DNA from: Caldilineaceae bacterium
GTDB lineage: Bacteria; Chloroflexota; Anaerolineae; Caldilineales; Caldilineaceae
Assembly: GCA_022824025.1 (NCBI GenBank)
Contig: JAJEBF010000022.1
Coordinates: 62,001 to 126,000 of the forward strand
Length of the DNA stretch: 64,000 bases
Direction of reading: 5' to 3'
Shown here in pieces: positions 19,652-29,114 of the stretch. Under the pieces are notes generated by a model. The model did no database searches and was not told where the DNA came from. It was given only the letters and a program-made list of their open reading frames with translations. A program made the translations under genes and the position numbers. Positions within the stretch are counted from its first letter, which is position 1; the number at the start of each line of letters is the position of its first letter.

Positions 19652-20500
19652 ATGGAACTTAAGCTTTCGTGCCCGGATTTCACCTTTCCGCTGTTGCCGC
19701 ACGACGACGTACTGAGCCTGATCGCGATGCTGGGGTTTCAGGGGGTGGATATCGGCCTGTTTGAGGACCGTTCCCATATCTATCCCAGCCACGTTGTGGG
19801 CAATCTGGCGGCTTCGGCGCGTGATCTGACCAGGCGTGTCGAGGACAAGGGGTTGGAGATTGCCGATGTCTATTTCCAGGCGTCGGGACCGGGGCTGCCG
19901 GCGCTGGCGATCAATCATCCTGACGCGGCGGAGCGGCGGCAGGCGCGCGATCTGTTTGCGCGCGTGGTCGAGTTTACGCTGCGCTGCAACGCCTCCCATA
20001 TCACGATCGAGCCGGGGTTGCCGTGGGAGGGCGAAGCCTACGAGACTTCGCTGAAGCGGGCGTGCGAGGAGCTGGCCTGGCGGGTGGAGCTGGCGCAGGC
20101 GGCGGGATGTGTGTGCGCGGTGGAGCCCAACGTCGAGTCATTGACGCGCACGCCGGAGCAGACGCATCGTATGCTGGAGATGACGCCGGGCCTGACGCTG
20201 ACGCTGGATTATTCGCACTTCGCCTACCGGGAGATCAGCGACGACGAAAGTGAAACGCTAATCCCGCACACGTCCCATTTTCACGTACGCGGGGGGCATA
20301 AGAATCGCCTGCAGTCCTTGTTTCAGCACAACGTGATCGATTACCCGCGCGTGGTGCGGGCGCTGCGCGATTCCGGGTACGAGGGCTATGTCTGCGTCGA
20401 ATATGTGTGGGTCGATTGGGAGGGCTGCAACGAGGTGGACACACTGTCGGAAACGATCCAGATGCGCGATCTGCTGCTCTCGGTGGATCTGGACGGGTAG
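19652..20500 (+). CDS. Sugar phosphate isomerase/epimerase family (TIM barrel)
   Basis: A 282-residue xylose-isomerase-like/AP-endonuclease-2 barrel. Metal-binding acidic and His residues are recognisable in ITIEPGLPWEG, CAVEPNVESL, LTLDYSHFAY, SHFHVRGG and YVCVEYVW. Such proteins isomerise or epimerise ketoses or inositols. It is 41 bases after the hydrolase gene and closes the carbohydrate cluster. AAAAGGAGTTG precedes the start. Confidence 0.85.
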   Translation: MELKLSCPDFTFPLLPHDDVLSLIAMLGFQGVDIGLFEDRSHIYPSHVVGNLAASARDLTRRVEDKGLEIADVYFQASGPGLPALAINHPDAAERRQARDLFARVVEFTLRCNASHITIEPGLPWEGEAYETSLKRACEELAWRVELAQAAGCVCAVEPNVESLTRTPEQTHRMLEMTPGLTLTLDYSHFAYREISDDESETLIPHTSHFHVRGGHKNRLQSLFQHNVIDYPRVVRALRDSGYEGYVCVEYVWVDWEGCNEVDTLSETIQMRDLLLSVDLDG

Positions 20501-20540
20501 GCCGTTTTCCGGGCGGCAGGAACGGCCCTCGTAGCGACAC

Positions 20541-21209
20541 GTGAGCACGCCGGAGATTCACCTGCGGACGCTGTACCTGCTCGACGGCGCGGGGCGCATC
20601 CGCGGGACGCGTGAGCCGGACCCGGAGCCGGGACCGAAGTTCACGCTGGTTCGCGGCAGGGCGGGTTGCGTGTGGGCGGCGCGGGCGGACGCGCCGGCGC
20701 AGGTCGCGGCGGAGTTGGACGCTCTCGCCCGCGAAGAGCCGCCGGTTGCAGACTTTCGGCAGGCCCCCGTTCATGCCGAGCGGTACCGGACGCTGGTGGG
20801 TGGAGAGGTCTACTTCGGACCGGCGTTTACTTTCCCTGAGACAATCGAAGAGCCTGATGACACGGTGCGCGTGGACGGGTTGCCGCTTCTTGCGCGCCAT
20901 TTTTCGGGGTGGACGGCCGCCGAGATTGAGGGATGTTCGCCGATTATTGCGGTCATGGCGGACGGCCACGCTGTGAGCGTCTGCTTCTGCGCCCGGCGTA
21001 CGGACGCGGCCGCGGAGGCGGGGCTGGAGACGGCGGCGGCGTTCCGCGGGCGGGGCTATGGCGTGCGGGCAGCGGCGGCGTGGGCGCTGGCGGTGCGGGC
21101 TTCGGGGCGGGCGCCGCTGTACAGTACATCGTGGGAGAACGGGGCTTCCCTGGCCGTGGCGCGGAAGTTGGGGCTGCGCGTGTACGCGTGTGGGTGGAGT
21201 TTGGGGTGA
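20541..21209 (+). CDS. GNAT-family N-acetyltransferase
   Basis: A 222-residue protein whose C-terminal half has the acetyl-CoA-binding pattern of GNAT enzymes: GLETAAAFRGRGYGVRAAAAWA, the Q/RxxGxG/A loop, followed by LYSTSWENGASLAVARKLG. The N-terminal half is not recognised. It starts at GTG (STPEIHLRT). Acceptor unknown. Confidence 0.75.
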   Translation: MSTPEIHLRTLYLLDGAGRIRGTREPDPEPGPKFTLVRGRAGCVWAARADAPAQVAAELDALAREEPPVADFRQAPVHAERYRTLVGGEVYFGPAFTFPETIEEPDDTVRVDGLPLLARHFSGWTAAEIEGCSPIIAVMADGHAVSVCFCARRTDAAAEAGLETAAAFRGRGYGVRAAAAWALAVRASGRAPLYSTSWENGASLAVARKLGLRVYACGWSLG

Positions 21210-21370
21210 GGGGGCGAGGCCTGGTGGGTCGCGCTAAGAGTATGATCGCATACGGATTGCTATTCCATGTGTGCCGAATCTCCAAGAGCGACAGATCCAA
21301 AGTGCCCCGTGCGCGGACTTCTATATGCTATAGTTCAGGTTTCGTCAACCCTCATTGACTACACTTTCCG

Positions 21371-21399
21371 TTGTCAATTGTCGACGCAGAAGGCATAAT
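21371..21399 (+). promoter_or_regulatory. Promoter of the ATPase-DUF4276 module
   Basis: TTGTCA (21371-21376), 17-base spacer, CATAAT (21394-21399). It places the transcription start near 21406, which supports the ATG at 21446 as the ATPase start and excludes the farther upstream start in the same frame. Confidence 0.6.
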
Positions 21400-21445
21400 G
21401 TGCGCAGGCCAGAACATTCGAAGAGAACACGTAACGGGGAAACCG

Positions 21446-22654
21446 ATGTCCGAACCCGTTCTTAGCAAACTGATTCTTAGACGGTTCCGAAGTCTGCCAG
21501 AGGAAGTTGTGGAATTCCACAACCCCACATTTTTGGTGGGGCAGAACGGTTCCGGGAAGAGCAATTTTGCTGATGCCCTTGCGTTTCTGGCCGAGGCGAT
21601 GGCCTCTCCTCTGCAGGCTGTTCTGGCCCGCCGGGGCGGTTTTTCCGCTGTCGCCCACCGTAGTTCGACGCGCGGGCGTCCGTCGAACATGGGTTTGGCT
21701 GTCATTCTGAAACGACCCGATAACCAAACGGCAGAGGCCCGCTACGCATTTGAACTGCGGCCATTGAAAGGATTCGGTTACGAGGTTGTGCGTGAGCAGT
21801 GTGTTGTGAGCCATGCTGATGAAACACGCAGCATGTTTGACCGTTCGGGTCCGAGCGCGGCTTGGCGGAGCAATGTTGGTTCTCTGGATCCTGTTTTAGA
21901 GCCGAACGCTTTGGCTCTTCCCCTGGTAGGCGGCGACAGGCGCTTTCAATCCGTATTGGGATTCCTTTCCCGAATGCAGACCTGTCGTATCGAACCAGCC
22001 GCTCTACGAGATATGCAAGACCCGGACGACGGTGTGAGACTGCAACCCGATGGCAGAAACGCTGCCAGCGTACTGCGTAAAATCAAGCGCGCCGCTCCTG
22101 AAGATTGGGAAACGATTCTCGAGCTTCTTGAGACGATTGTGCCTCGAACCGTAGGCGTTCAGCCCAAGCGACACGGCAATCGACTCACGCTGGAGTTTAT
22201 TCAGGACTGGGCGCAGAGGGAACCTGTAAAGTTTGAGGCTTGTAGCATGTCCGATGGCACTTTGCGCGTGATGGGCCTGCTGGCAGCCGTCTTTCAGTGT
22301 CCTCCGCCCTCGCTTCTCGTGATCGAAGAACCGGAGGCCACCATTCACCCAGGCGCGTTAGGGTCGGTTCTGGACGTATTGCGTCATGCTGGGCGTTCCA
22401 TGCAGGTCATCGTGACCACACACAGCCCGGATATTCTTGATGCCGAGTGGATTGAAGACCGACACCTTCGCATCGCCCAATGGGAAGCAGGAAAGACCAG
22501 GATTGCTTCTGTATCACCCTCGGTGCGTAAGGCATTGGCCGAACATCTGATGGGTGCGGGGGAACTGCTGCGCGCCAATGCCTTGACATCAGCCGAACTC
22601 TTTGTTCACGTTCCGAGTCAGCTTGAACTATTCACAGAAGGCGATCTGACGTGA
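21446..22654 (+). CDS. AAA/ABC-type ATPase (AAA_21 family), defence-associated
   Basis: A 402-residue RecF/OLD-like ATPase. Walker A GQNGSGKS at residues 32-39, an ABC-type signature region CSMSDGTLRVMGLL, Walker B LLVIEEPEATIHP and an H-loop VIVTTHSPDI. The ATG at 21446 has GGGGA upstream. It overlaps the following DUF4276 gene by four bases (GTGA), so the two proteins are probably made in fixed ratio and act as a complex, as in ATPase-plus-nuclease defence modules. The target is unknown. Confidence 0.85.
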   Translation: MSEPVLSKLILRRFRSLPEEVVEFHNPTFLVGQNGSGKSNFADALAFLAEAMASPLQAVLARRGGFSAVAHRSSTRGRPSNMGLAVILKRPDNQTAEARYAFELRPLKGFGYEVVREQCVVSHADETRSMFDRSGPSAAWRSNVGSLDPVLEPNALALPLVGGDRRFQSVLGFLSRMQTCRIEPAALRDMQDPDDGVRLQPDGRNAASVLRKIKRAAPEDWETILELLETIVPRTVGVQPKRHGNRLTLEFIQDWAQREPVKFEACSMSDGTLRVMGLLAAVFQCPPPSLLVIEEPEATIHPGALGSVLDVLRHAGRSMQVIVTTHSPDILDAEWIEDRHLRIAQWEAGKTRIASVSPSVRKALAEHLMGAGELLRANALTSAELFVHVPSQLELFTEGDLT

Positions 22655-23280
22655 AAATCCAGCCGATTGTAGAAGGACACGGTGAAGTGAGCGCCGTCCC
22701 TGTCCTGTTACGTCGCTTGGTCGATCAAGCCGGAGTATGGAGTGTGGGTATAGGACGACCGATCCGTAAACCTCGCAACCAATTGGTCCGTGAGACCGAA
22801 CTGAGGAGGGCAGTGAGGCTGGCCCTCATCCAACCTGAGTGTACCTCTGTTCTAGTGCTGTTCGACGGGGACTCGGACTGTCCCGCCGAGATAGGCCCGG
22901 TCGTCCAGAAGTGGGCAGCAGCGGAAGCCGGAGACGTGCCCTGTGAAGTCGTCATTGCCTGCAGGGAGTATGAGGCCTGGTTTCTAGCCTCAATCGAATC
23001 GATCCAGGGATTTCGCCGTATTCGGGCCGACGCGCAGCCCCACCCGAACCCGGAACAGCCTCGCGGAGCTAAAGGACAGTTGGAAGCCCGAATGGAGGGG
23101 GGCGCAACCTACCTTGAGACAACAGACCAGCCGGCCTTGAGCGCGAGGTTCTCACTGGCGACCGCGTATCGCCGCAGCCGATCATTCCGTAAGCTTGCCA
23201 GCTCGTTCGGTCGACTGGTGCAGTCAATGGGGCAGGAGGTTGACGAATGGCCTCCTGCTTGCTGGGCTGAAGAGCGTTAA
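22651..23280 (+). CDS. DUF4276 protein, Toprim-like
   Basis: A 209-residue DUF4276 protein starting at GTG. The N-terminal IVEGHGEVSAVPVLLRRL holds the conserved Glu of the Toprim-type E motif, and SVLVLFDGDSDCPAE holds the D-x-D motif. The family phrase CREYEAWFLASIESI is present. Toprim domains cut or bind DNA or RNA with Mg2+, so the protein is a plausible nuclease effector controlled by the ATPase. Family identity is sure; function is inferred from fold and gene pairing. Confidence 0.85.
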   Translation: MKIQPIVEGHGEVSAVPVLLRRLVDQAGVWSVGIGRPIRKPRNQLVRETELRRAVRLALIQPECTSVLVLFDGDSDCPAEIGPVVQKWAAAEAGDVPCEVVIACREYEAWFLASIESIQGFRRIRADAQPHPNPEQPRGAKGQLEARMEGGATYLETTDQPALSARFSLATAYRRSRSFRKLASSFGRLVQSMGQEVDEWPPACWAEER

Positions 23281-23416
23281 GGGTTATTCGTTCAAACATG
23301 GCAAGGGCAATAAAAAAAAGCGATTGTCCGAAGTGCGATAGAATCCTCAGGTTAACGCGGTCAGCACGCAGCGTTCAATGGATGATATGCCCTCTTCAGG
23401 ACGCAGGAGAATCCAT

Positions 23417-24349
23417 ATGCTATTGGACGAATTGATTGAAGTCATTGAAACGGTGAAACAGCGAATCAACGACCACGGCTCCGCTCTGCGAGAAAACGAA
23501 ATACGAACTCGCATGGCGCTTATCGATCCACTGCTTCAGATCCTCGGATGGGATACATCAGATCCTTCTCTGGTGATGCCGGAGTATAACGTCAGTGGAG
23601 GAAAGGCTGATTACGCACTCCTGAGCCAAAAGGGTCACCCGACCGCTGCCATTGAAGCAAAGCGATTGGAAGAACCATTGCAATCGCACTTGTTGCAAAT
23701 GGTCAGTTACTCGGCAATGGCGGGCATCAAGTACGCTGGGATCACCGACGGCAACCAATGGGAACTTTACGATGTCTTACGCCCAGCAGCTTTGGAAGAC
23801 AGACGAATACTGGAGTTGAAGATTTCCGACACTTCTCCCTACTTATGCGCACTAAAACTGTTGTTACTTTGGCGGCCCAACCTTTCTTCAGGGCGGGCCG
23901 AGAAAGCATACACACCGATTGCTTTTCCCCCGCCTAAGGTCCAGCCTGATCCCCCCTTTTTTGATCCGGTGAAATGGGTGCCACTGTCGGAATTTGAAGC
24001 TCATAGGGCAAAAAAACCTCCAGAATTCATTCGGTTTCCAGATGGCAGTGAACATCTATTGCAAAATTGGTATGAATTAGTGGTGCATACGATTGGATGG
24101 CTTTGGTCCATAGGGGCTATAACTATGGCCGACATTTCGGATTTTTCGAGCAAGAGTCGCTATCTATTCCATACTGAGACGGTCCATCCTTCTGGAAAAC
24201 CATTTATTAGCCCGAAACCTGTTGCGGGAACGCCTTTGATTGTTGAAGCCAATCTCAGTAAAGTTGAGTCCGTGAAGAGAACAAACGCCTTACTGACTCA
24301 TTGCAAACAAGATCTGACGCGTATTCAATTGAAGATCAAGCCTAAGTAG
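23417..24349 (+). CDS. HsdR_N-like PD-(D/E)XK nuclease-domain protein
   Basis: A 310-residue protein. Its first 130 residues match the N-terminal nuclease domain of type I restriction HsdR subunits: D65 in GGKADYALL, E80 and K82 in AAIEAKRLEEPL, and Q at LQMVSYSAMAG, followed by GITDGNQWELYDV. There is no helicase domain. The C-terminal ~120 residues (FPDGSEHLLQNWYELVVHTIGWLW) are unrecognised and could bind DNA. The ATG at 23417 with AGGAG upstream was preferred to 23378. It follows the DUF4276 gene by 137 bases, so membership in the same module is probable but not proved. Confidence 0.75.
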   Translation: MLLDELIEVIETVKQRINDHGSALRENEIRTRMALIDPLLQILGWDTSDPSLVMPEYNVSGGKADYALLSQKGHPTAAIEAKRLEEPLQSHLLQMVSYSAMAGIKYAGITDGNQWELYDVLRPAALEDRRILELKISDTSPYLCALKLLLLWRPNLSSGRAEKAYTPIAFPPPKVQPDPPFFDPVKWVPLSEFEAHRAKKPPEFIRFPDGSEHLLQNWYELVVHTIGWLWSIGAITMADISDFSSKSRYLFHTETVHPSGKPFISPKPVAGTPLIVEANLSKVESVKRTNALLTHCKQDLTRIQLKIKPK

Positions 24350-24577
24350 GCTAGTTCCGCTACGCCCATTTGCCCGGCGCCCTCACCGCAGCAGTTTCGA
24401 CCTCTACAACTCTCCTCACGCTACCTTGACAGTGGTACCCGCAATGCGCATAGCATAAGACCCTTCTTCGCAGGTGATCCTGCAACTCGGCTGGCGAATG
24501 TGGTCGGGCTGGGTTGCGTGAACATCCGTGATTTGCTACAGGTAGTCTGTGGGTTCACAGGTCCTGCACGCACGCTC
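24350..24577. other. Gap between defence module and glycosyltransferases
   Basis: About 230 bases without a supported gene; no terminator was recognised. A promoter begins at 24578. Confidence 0.4.
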
Positions 24578-24606
24578 TTGAGCGGCGCGCGCGCCTCCGC
24601 TATAAT
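24578..24606 (+). promoter_or_regulatory. Promoter for the exopolysaccharide genes
   Basis: TTGAGC (24578-24583), 17-base spacer, perfect TATAAT (24601-24606), 54 bases before the first glycosyltransferase start. Confidence 0.7.
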
Positions 24607-24659
24607 CGGTGGAGGCATGCTGGGAGAATTTATATGCCAACAGATAGAGGGGGAACCTG

Positions 24660-25787
24660 TTGCGCGTTGTCATGATCAGCAAGGCGCTCGTTGTGGGCGC
24701 GTATCAGAGGAAGGCGGAGGAGATCGCCCGCCTGGGCGTGGATCTGACGGTGCTGACGCCGCGGCGCTGGCGAGACCGGCGCGGGACGCAGGAGGCCGAG
24801 CGGCTGCATACGGATGGCTACGAACTGCGTACGATTCCTGTCCTATTCAACGGCGCGTATCATCTGCACTTTTATCCTACTCTGGTGAAGGCGCTGCGGG
24901 AGCTGCGACCGGAGGTTGTGCATGTGGATGAGGAGCCATACAATCTGGCTACGATTCTCGGTGTGCGGGCGGCGCGGGCGGTGGGCGCGAAGCCGCTCTT
25001 CTTTACCTGGCAGAACCTGATGCGGCGCTACCCGCCGCCGTTCAACTGGTTCGAGCGCACTGTATACCGCGCCTGCGCGGTTGCGCTCGCGGGGAATGCC
25101 GAGGCCCGCGACGTTCTTGTGGGCAAGGGCTACGCGGGCGCGATCACGGTGCTGCCGCAGTTTGGCGTCGATCCGGATATCTTCCGGCCAGGGACGGAGG
25201 CGGCGGAGGGGAAAGCGGAGCCGGCTGAGAAGGATGACGCTTTTCACATTGGCTATGCCGGGGGCCTGCTGCCGGAGAAGGGGTTGGATCTGCTGCTGCG
25301 GGCGTGCTCTGGGCTGGAGGGCGACTGGCGGCTGACCCTGGCGGGAAGCGGCGAGGAGCTGGATGCGCTGCGCGAGCTGGCCTCCGCATGCGGGATCGGG
25401 GAGCGGGTTTCGCTGGGGGTCCGACTGCCGAGCGGCGAGATGCCCGACTTCTACCGTTCGCTGGATCTCCTGGCGCTGCCAAGCCGGACGCGTCCAAACT
25501 GGAAGGAGCAGTTCGGACGTGTGCTGATCGAGGCGATGGCCTGCGGGGTCCCGGTGGTAGGCAGCAGCAGCGGCGAGATTCCCAATGTTATCGGCGACGC
25601 GGGCGCGGTCTTCCCTGAAGGGGATATCGGCGCGTTGCGGGCACAGATGCAGCGGCTGATGGAGGACCGGGCGGCGCGCAACCGGCTGGCGGCGGCGGGC
25701 AGGCAGAGGGTGCTGGCCCGCTTCACGATGGCGGAGATTGCCCGGCGGACAGTCGCCGTCTACAGCGCGGCAACCAATGGTCACTAG
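24660..25787 (+). CDS. Glycosyltransferase family 4 (group 1)
   Basis: A 375-residue GT-B enzyme. The N-terminal domain starts MRVVMISKALVVGAYQRKAEEIA; the C-terminal nucleotide-sugar-binding domain has HIGYAGGLLPEKGLDLLLRA and the E-x7-E loop FGRVLIEAMACGVPVVGSSSGEIP. It starts at TTG, which has GAGGGGG upstream. It transfers a sugar from an activated donor in extracellular polysaccharide synthesis. It overlaps the next gene. Confidence 0.88.
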   Translation: MRVVMISKALVVGAYQRKAEEIARLGVDLTVLTPRRWRDRRGTQEAERLHTDGYELRTIPVLFNGAYHLHFYPTLVKALRELRPEVVHVDEEPYNLATILGVRAARAVGAKPLFFTWQNLMRRYPPPFNWFERTVYRACAVALAGNAEARDVLVGKGYAGAITVLPQFGVDPDIFRPGTEAAEGKAEPAEKDDAFHIGYAGGLLPEKGLDLLLRACSGLEGDWRLTLAGSGEELDALRELASACGIGERVSLGVRLPSGEMPDFYRSLDLLALPSRTRPNWKEQFGRVLIEAMACGVPVVGSSSGEIPNVIGDAGAVFPEGDIGALRAQMQRLMEDRAARNRLAAAGRQRVLARFTMAEIARRTVAVYSAATNGH

Positions 25788-26988
25788 CGAATACACCTTG
25801 CAAACTGCTGTGAAAGTCGTAGTGAATGCGCAACTCTTGCATACAGGAGGCGGCTACCGGGGGGCCGGTGTCAGCAACTATTGCCGCAGTCTACTGACGG
25901 CTCTGGCTGCCGAGACCGGCGGGAACCAGGTGACGGCCTATGTGAACGACCGGGACTTCCGCTTTCCGCAGGCGGGCCAGGGGTTGGAGCTGCGTTATAC
26001 GCGCTGGCCGGCCGCGGACCCGGTGCCCCGTATCATCTGGGAGCAGACGGCGCTGCCGCTGGCCGTGTGGACGGAGCGGGGGAACCTGGTGCATGGGCTG
26101 GTGAATACGTTGCCGCTGGCGACGAGGGCGCCGGGCGTGGTGACTGTCCACGACCTCAGCTTTGTGCGGATGCCGGAGCGCTTTCCCCGCGCCAAGCGGA
26201 TCTATCTTACCCATCTGTGCCGTGCGAGCGCCCGCCGAGCCAAGCGGGTCATCGCGGTTAGCGGGCAGACTGCGGCGGACGTGCGGACGGAGTTTGGCGT
26301 GGACAGCCGCCGCGTGGAGGTGGTATACAATGGGGTCGGCGAGCAGTTCCGGCCTTTGCCTCCGGCTGAGGTGACCGATTTTCGGGTATCCATGGGGTTG
26401 CCGGAGCGGTTTCTGCTCTACGTTGGCACGCTGGAGCCGCGCAAGAATCTGCCGCATCTGCTGCGGACGTTTGCCAAGTGGCGGGCCGAGAGTGAGACCG
26501 GGCGCGAGGTCGGTCTGGTGATGGCGGGTGGGAAGGGCTGGCATTATCAGGAGATTTTCAGCCTGGCAGAGGAGTTGGGCCTGATGGGAGGCGGTGGAGG
26601 GGAACCGGCGGCGGGAGAGTCGATCATACAGTTTCCCGGTTTCCTGCCGGAGCGGGAACTGTGCCTGTGGTACAACGCGGCCAGCGGGTTTGTTTATCCC
26701 AGCCTGTTTGAGGGTTTTGGATTGCCGGTGTTGGAGGCGATGGCATCGGGGACGCCGGTCATTTGCAGCGACACACCGAGCTTGCAGGAGGTGGCCGGGG
26801 ATGCGGCGTTGATCGTGCCGGCGCAGGAGCAGGCGGCATTGCAGGACGCATTTGAGCGGCTGTTTAAGGAGCAGGGCGTCGCGACTGCATTGCGGAAACG
26901 AGGCCTACGGCAGGCGAGGCGGTTTTCCTGGGAGAAGGCGGCCAAAGAGACGCTAGAGGTATATGAAAGCGCAGTGAGTGAAGGTTAG
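25777..26988 (+). CDS. Glycosyltransferase family 4 (mannosyltransferase-like)
   Basis: A GT4 enzyme of about 400 residues: GAGVSNYCRSLLTAL near the N-terminus, a donor-binding region FLLYVGTLEPRKNLPHLLRTFAKW, and the C-terminal SLFEGFGLPVLEAMASGTPVI with the catalytic E-x7-E. The ATG at 25777 overlaps the previous stop; a GTG at 25810 giving MKVVVNAQLLHTGGG may be the real start. It belongs to the same exopolysaccharide cluster. Confidence 0.87.
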   Translation: MVTSEYTLQTAVKVVVNAQLLHTGGGYRGAGVSNYCRSLLTALAAETGGNQVTAYVNDRDFRFPQAGQGLELRYTRWPAADPVPRIIWEQTALPLAVWTERGNLVHGLVNTLPLATRAPGVVTVHDLSFVRMPERFPRAKRIYLTHLCRASARRAKRVIAVSGQTAADVRTEFGVDSRRVEVVYNGVGEQFRPLPPAEVTDFRVSMGLPERFLLYVGTLEPRKNLPHLLRTFAKWRAESETGREVGLVMAGGKGWHYQEIFSLAEELGLMGGGGGEPAAGESIIQFPGFLPERELCLWYNAASGFVYPSLFEGFGLPVLEAMASGTPVICSDTPSLQEVAGDAALIVPAQEQAALQDAFERLFKEQGVATALRKRGLRQARRFSWEKAAKETLEVYESAVSEG

Positions 26989-27047
26989 CGCGCAGGACAG
27001 ACCGCGGGCGATATGTCGCGCAATGCGGGCCACTGGCCCCTGAGTGG

Positions 27048-28601
27048 ATGCTGATGACGACAGCAGATATGAAACAGCGCCAAGGCCGCCGGACATCCCA
27101 ACAGACTGTGAACGGGCGGCGAACAAACGGGGCTTCGCCAGGCTCTTCGGAGATAAACTGGCTGGCAGCCCTGCTGATACGGGTTCCCGCGCGGTGGTGG
27201 CCGGCGTTGCTGCGCATCAGTGATATGATCCTGATCCTAGTGGCCTTTGTGATGGCCTATTGGGTACGCTACCGGCTGCAGTGGTTCCTCACAGTCGATC
27301 CGGCGAACCAGGCTGAACTGGTGACCTATTTGCCGTTCGCGCTGGCGCTGGTTTTTCTCCTGTTCTGTTCCTTTCAGTTCTCCAAAGTGTACGTTTACCG
27401 CCGCGATCGCACATGGCTGGAGGAGGTGTACGCGATCGCGAGCGCCACTACAATTGGCGTCGTCGTCCTGATCATTCTGAACCTGGCGTTCGGGCAGCTT
27501 TCCTTCAGCCGCCTGATCTTCCTCTACACAGCCGTGCTTGTCGCGCTGTTACTGGGCATCAGCCGTGCGGTGATCTATACGGTGCGGGGCTATTTGCGCA
27601 ACCGGGGGATGGGGTTGGAGCATGTAGTCCTGGTGGGTGTGGGGGAGGTGGGGCTGATGGTGATGCGCACGATCGCGGCCCGCCCCAGCCTGGGATACAA
27701 ACTGGTCGGTTTTCTGGATGATGATCCGGCTGTCAATCAGACCGATATTGGCCGATTTCAGGCGCTGGGCCCACTCAACAATTTTTATGACATTTTGCAG
27801 AACCAGGACATCGACACGGCGATCATCTGCCTGCCCTGGCGGAGCCACCGCACGGTGGCGCGGCTGCTCGACCTGTGTGAGCAGAACGGCACCAAGGCAC
27901 AGATTGTGCCGGACTTTTTCCAGTTGACGAAGAACCAGATGCAGATGGAGCAGCTGAGCGGGATTCCCTTGATCACGACGCGCGCGTTATCGATTGCGGG
28001 TTGGAATTTGTTCGTGAAGCGGGCGCTGGATGTGACGCTGGCCACGGCGATGTTGGTGGTGGGGCTGCCGCTGGCCGCGCTGATCGCGCTGGCCGTGCGC
28101 TTCAATTCATCGGGGCCGGTCATCTACGCCCAGACGCGGGTGGGGCGCAGTGGGCGGCCTTTCAAGATTTTCAAGTTCCGTTCAATGATTGCGGACGCCG
28201 ATGCGCAACGCGATGAGATGGCCGAACTCAATGAGGCGTCGGGCCCGCTGTTCAAGATGCGCGACGACCCGCGCCGCACGCCGGTTGGGCGGATTTTGCG
28301 GCGCCTGAGCCTGGACGAGCTGCCGAATCTGGTCAATGTGTTGCGCGGGGAAATGAGCCTTGTCGGGCCGCGGCCCAACACGCCGGAGGAGGTCTCGCAG
28401 TATAAGGACTGGCACCGCAAACGGCTGTCGGTCAGCCCGGGGATGACCGGGCTCTGGCAGGTCAGCGGCCGCAGCGATCTGACCTTTGATGAGATGGTCC
28501 TGCTCGACATTTACTATGCCGAGAACTGGAGTTTGGCATTGGACCTGGGCATCATGCTGCGCACCGTCCCGAAGGTGTTGGGCGGGGAAGGGGCGTATTG
28601 A
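27048..28601 (+). CDS. Polyprenyl glycosylphosphotransferase (exopolysaccharide initiating enzyme)
   Basis: A 517-residue membrane protein. It has four or five N-terminal membrane helices (about residues 50-175), a CoA-binding-like Rossmann domain (LEHVVLVGVGEVGLMVMRTI), and a C-terminal bacterial sugar transferase domain (KRALDVTLATAMLVVG, YAQTRVGRSGRPFKIFKFRSM, LSLDELPNLVNVLRGEMSLVGPRP). It adds the first sugar-1-phosphate to undecaprenyl phosphate at the inner membrane and so starts the repeating unit that the two GT4 enzymes extend. Confidence 0.93.
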   Translation: MLMTTADMKQRQGRRTSQQTVNGRRTNGASPGSSEINWLAALLIRVPARWWPALLRISDMILILVAFVMAYWVRYRLQWFLTVDPANQAELVTYLPFALALVFLLFCSFQFSKVYVYRRDRTWLEEVYAIASATTIGVVVLIILNLAFGQLSFSRLIFLYTAVLVALLLGISRAVIYTVRGYLRNRGMGLEHVVLVGVGEVGLMVMRTIAARPSLGYKLVGFLDDDPAVNQTDIGRFQALGPLNNFYDILQNQDIDTAIICLPWRSHRTVARLLDLCEQNGTKAQIVPDFFQLTKNQMQMEQLSGIPLITTRALSIAGWNLFVKRALDVTLATAMLVVGLPLAALIALAVRFNSSGPVIYAQTRVGRSGRPFKIFKFRSMIADADAQRDEMAELNEASGPLFKMRDDPRRTPVGRILRRLSLDELPNLVNVLRGEMSLVGPRPNTPEEVSQYKDWHRKRLSVSPGMTGLWQVSGRSDLTFDEMVLLDIYYAENWSLALDLGIMLRTVPKVLGGEGAY

Positions 28602-29114
28602 GCTCTTCGTTTCCGGTTTTTCTGTAGACCCTCACGTTGGCGGCGGGATAGTAGTTCGACGTTCTTCGTTACGCCGCTGAAGTCGATCCTTTATTCCTAG
28701 CGCAATGTCATAATGGCCGCTGAATGGCGGCGCGGGTTTTCGGCGCGCGATGGGGCGCCGAGGGCGTCCGGTGGCTGGTGGTGAGGACCGGTCCGCGGGC
28801 GGGTGGCGTCGGGGGCGGCTGGACGGGCGGCGAGCGGGCGGCGCAGTGGGGGTCCGGGGGTGTCCCCCGGCCCGGCGGCGGGTGTTTGCCGCCGGGGATC
28901 TGCGCCAGGCTACCCGGTCCATGCACTGCCCCGCCCCCTTGAGGGGAGACGTGGCGGCTGGCGGCGCCTGGTTGGACTGGCGCGGGGCGCGGGAAGGGCG
29001 GGGTGCGGAGGGGCCGCCGACACGGGGCAGGGCTTCCAGGTGGAAGGGTGGGGGTTGGGGGAGGCCCCGAACTGCAGGGAGTAGGGGCTAGAGATCAGGG
29101 GTTTGGGGGGAAAG
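28602..29114. other. 513-base G-rich gap, no gene seen
   Basis: The plus strand is strongly G-rich with runs of five G (28856-28860; 29049-29060). Hairpins such as CCGGGGG-TGT-CCCCCGG at 28854-28870 occur. Open frames here are short and lack ribosome binding sites or recognisable families. Confidence 0.45.

Noticed and set aside
20501-20528. Terminator after the isomerase gene
   Set aside because: The 7-bp stem is followed by CTCGTAG and not by a T run.
29041-29065. G-quadruplex motif
   Set aside because: Only three runs of three or more G are adjacent; the fourth run is two, so the standard pattern is not met.
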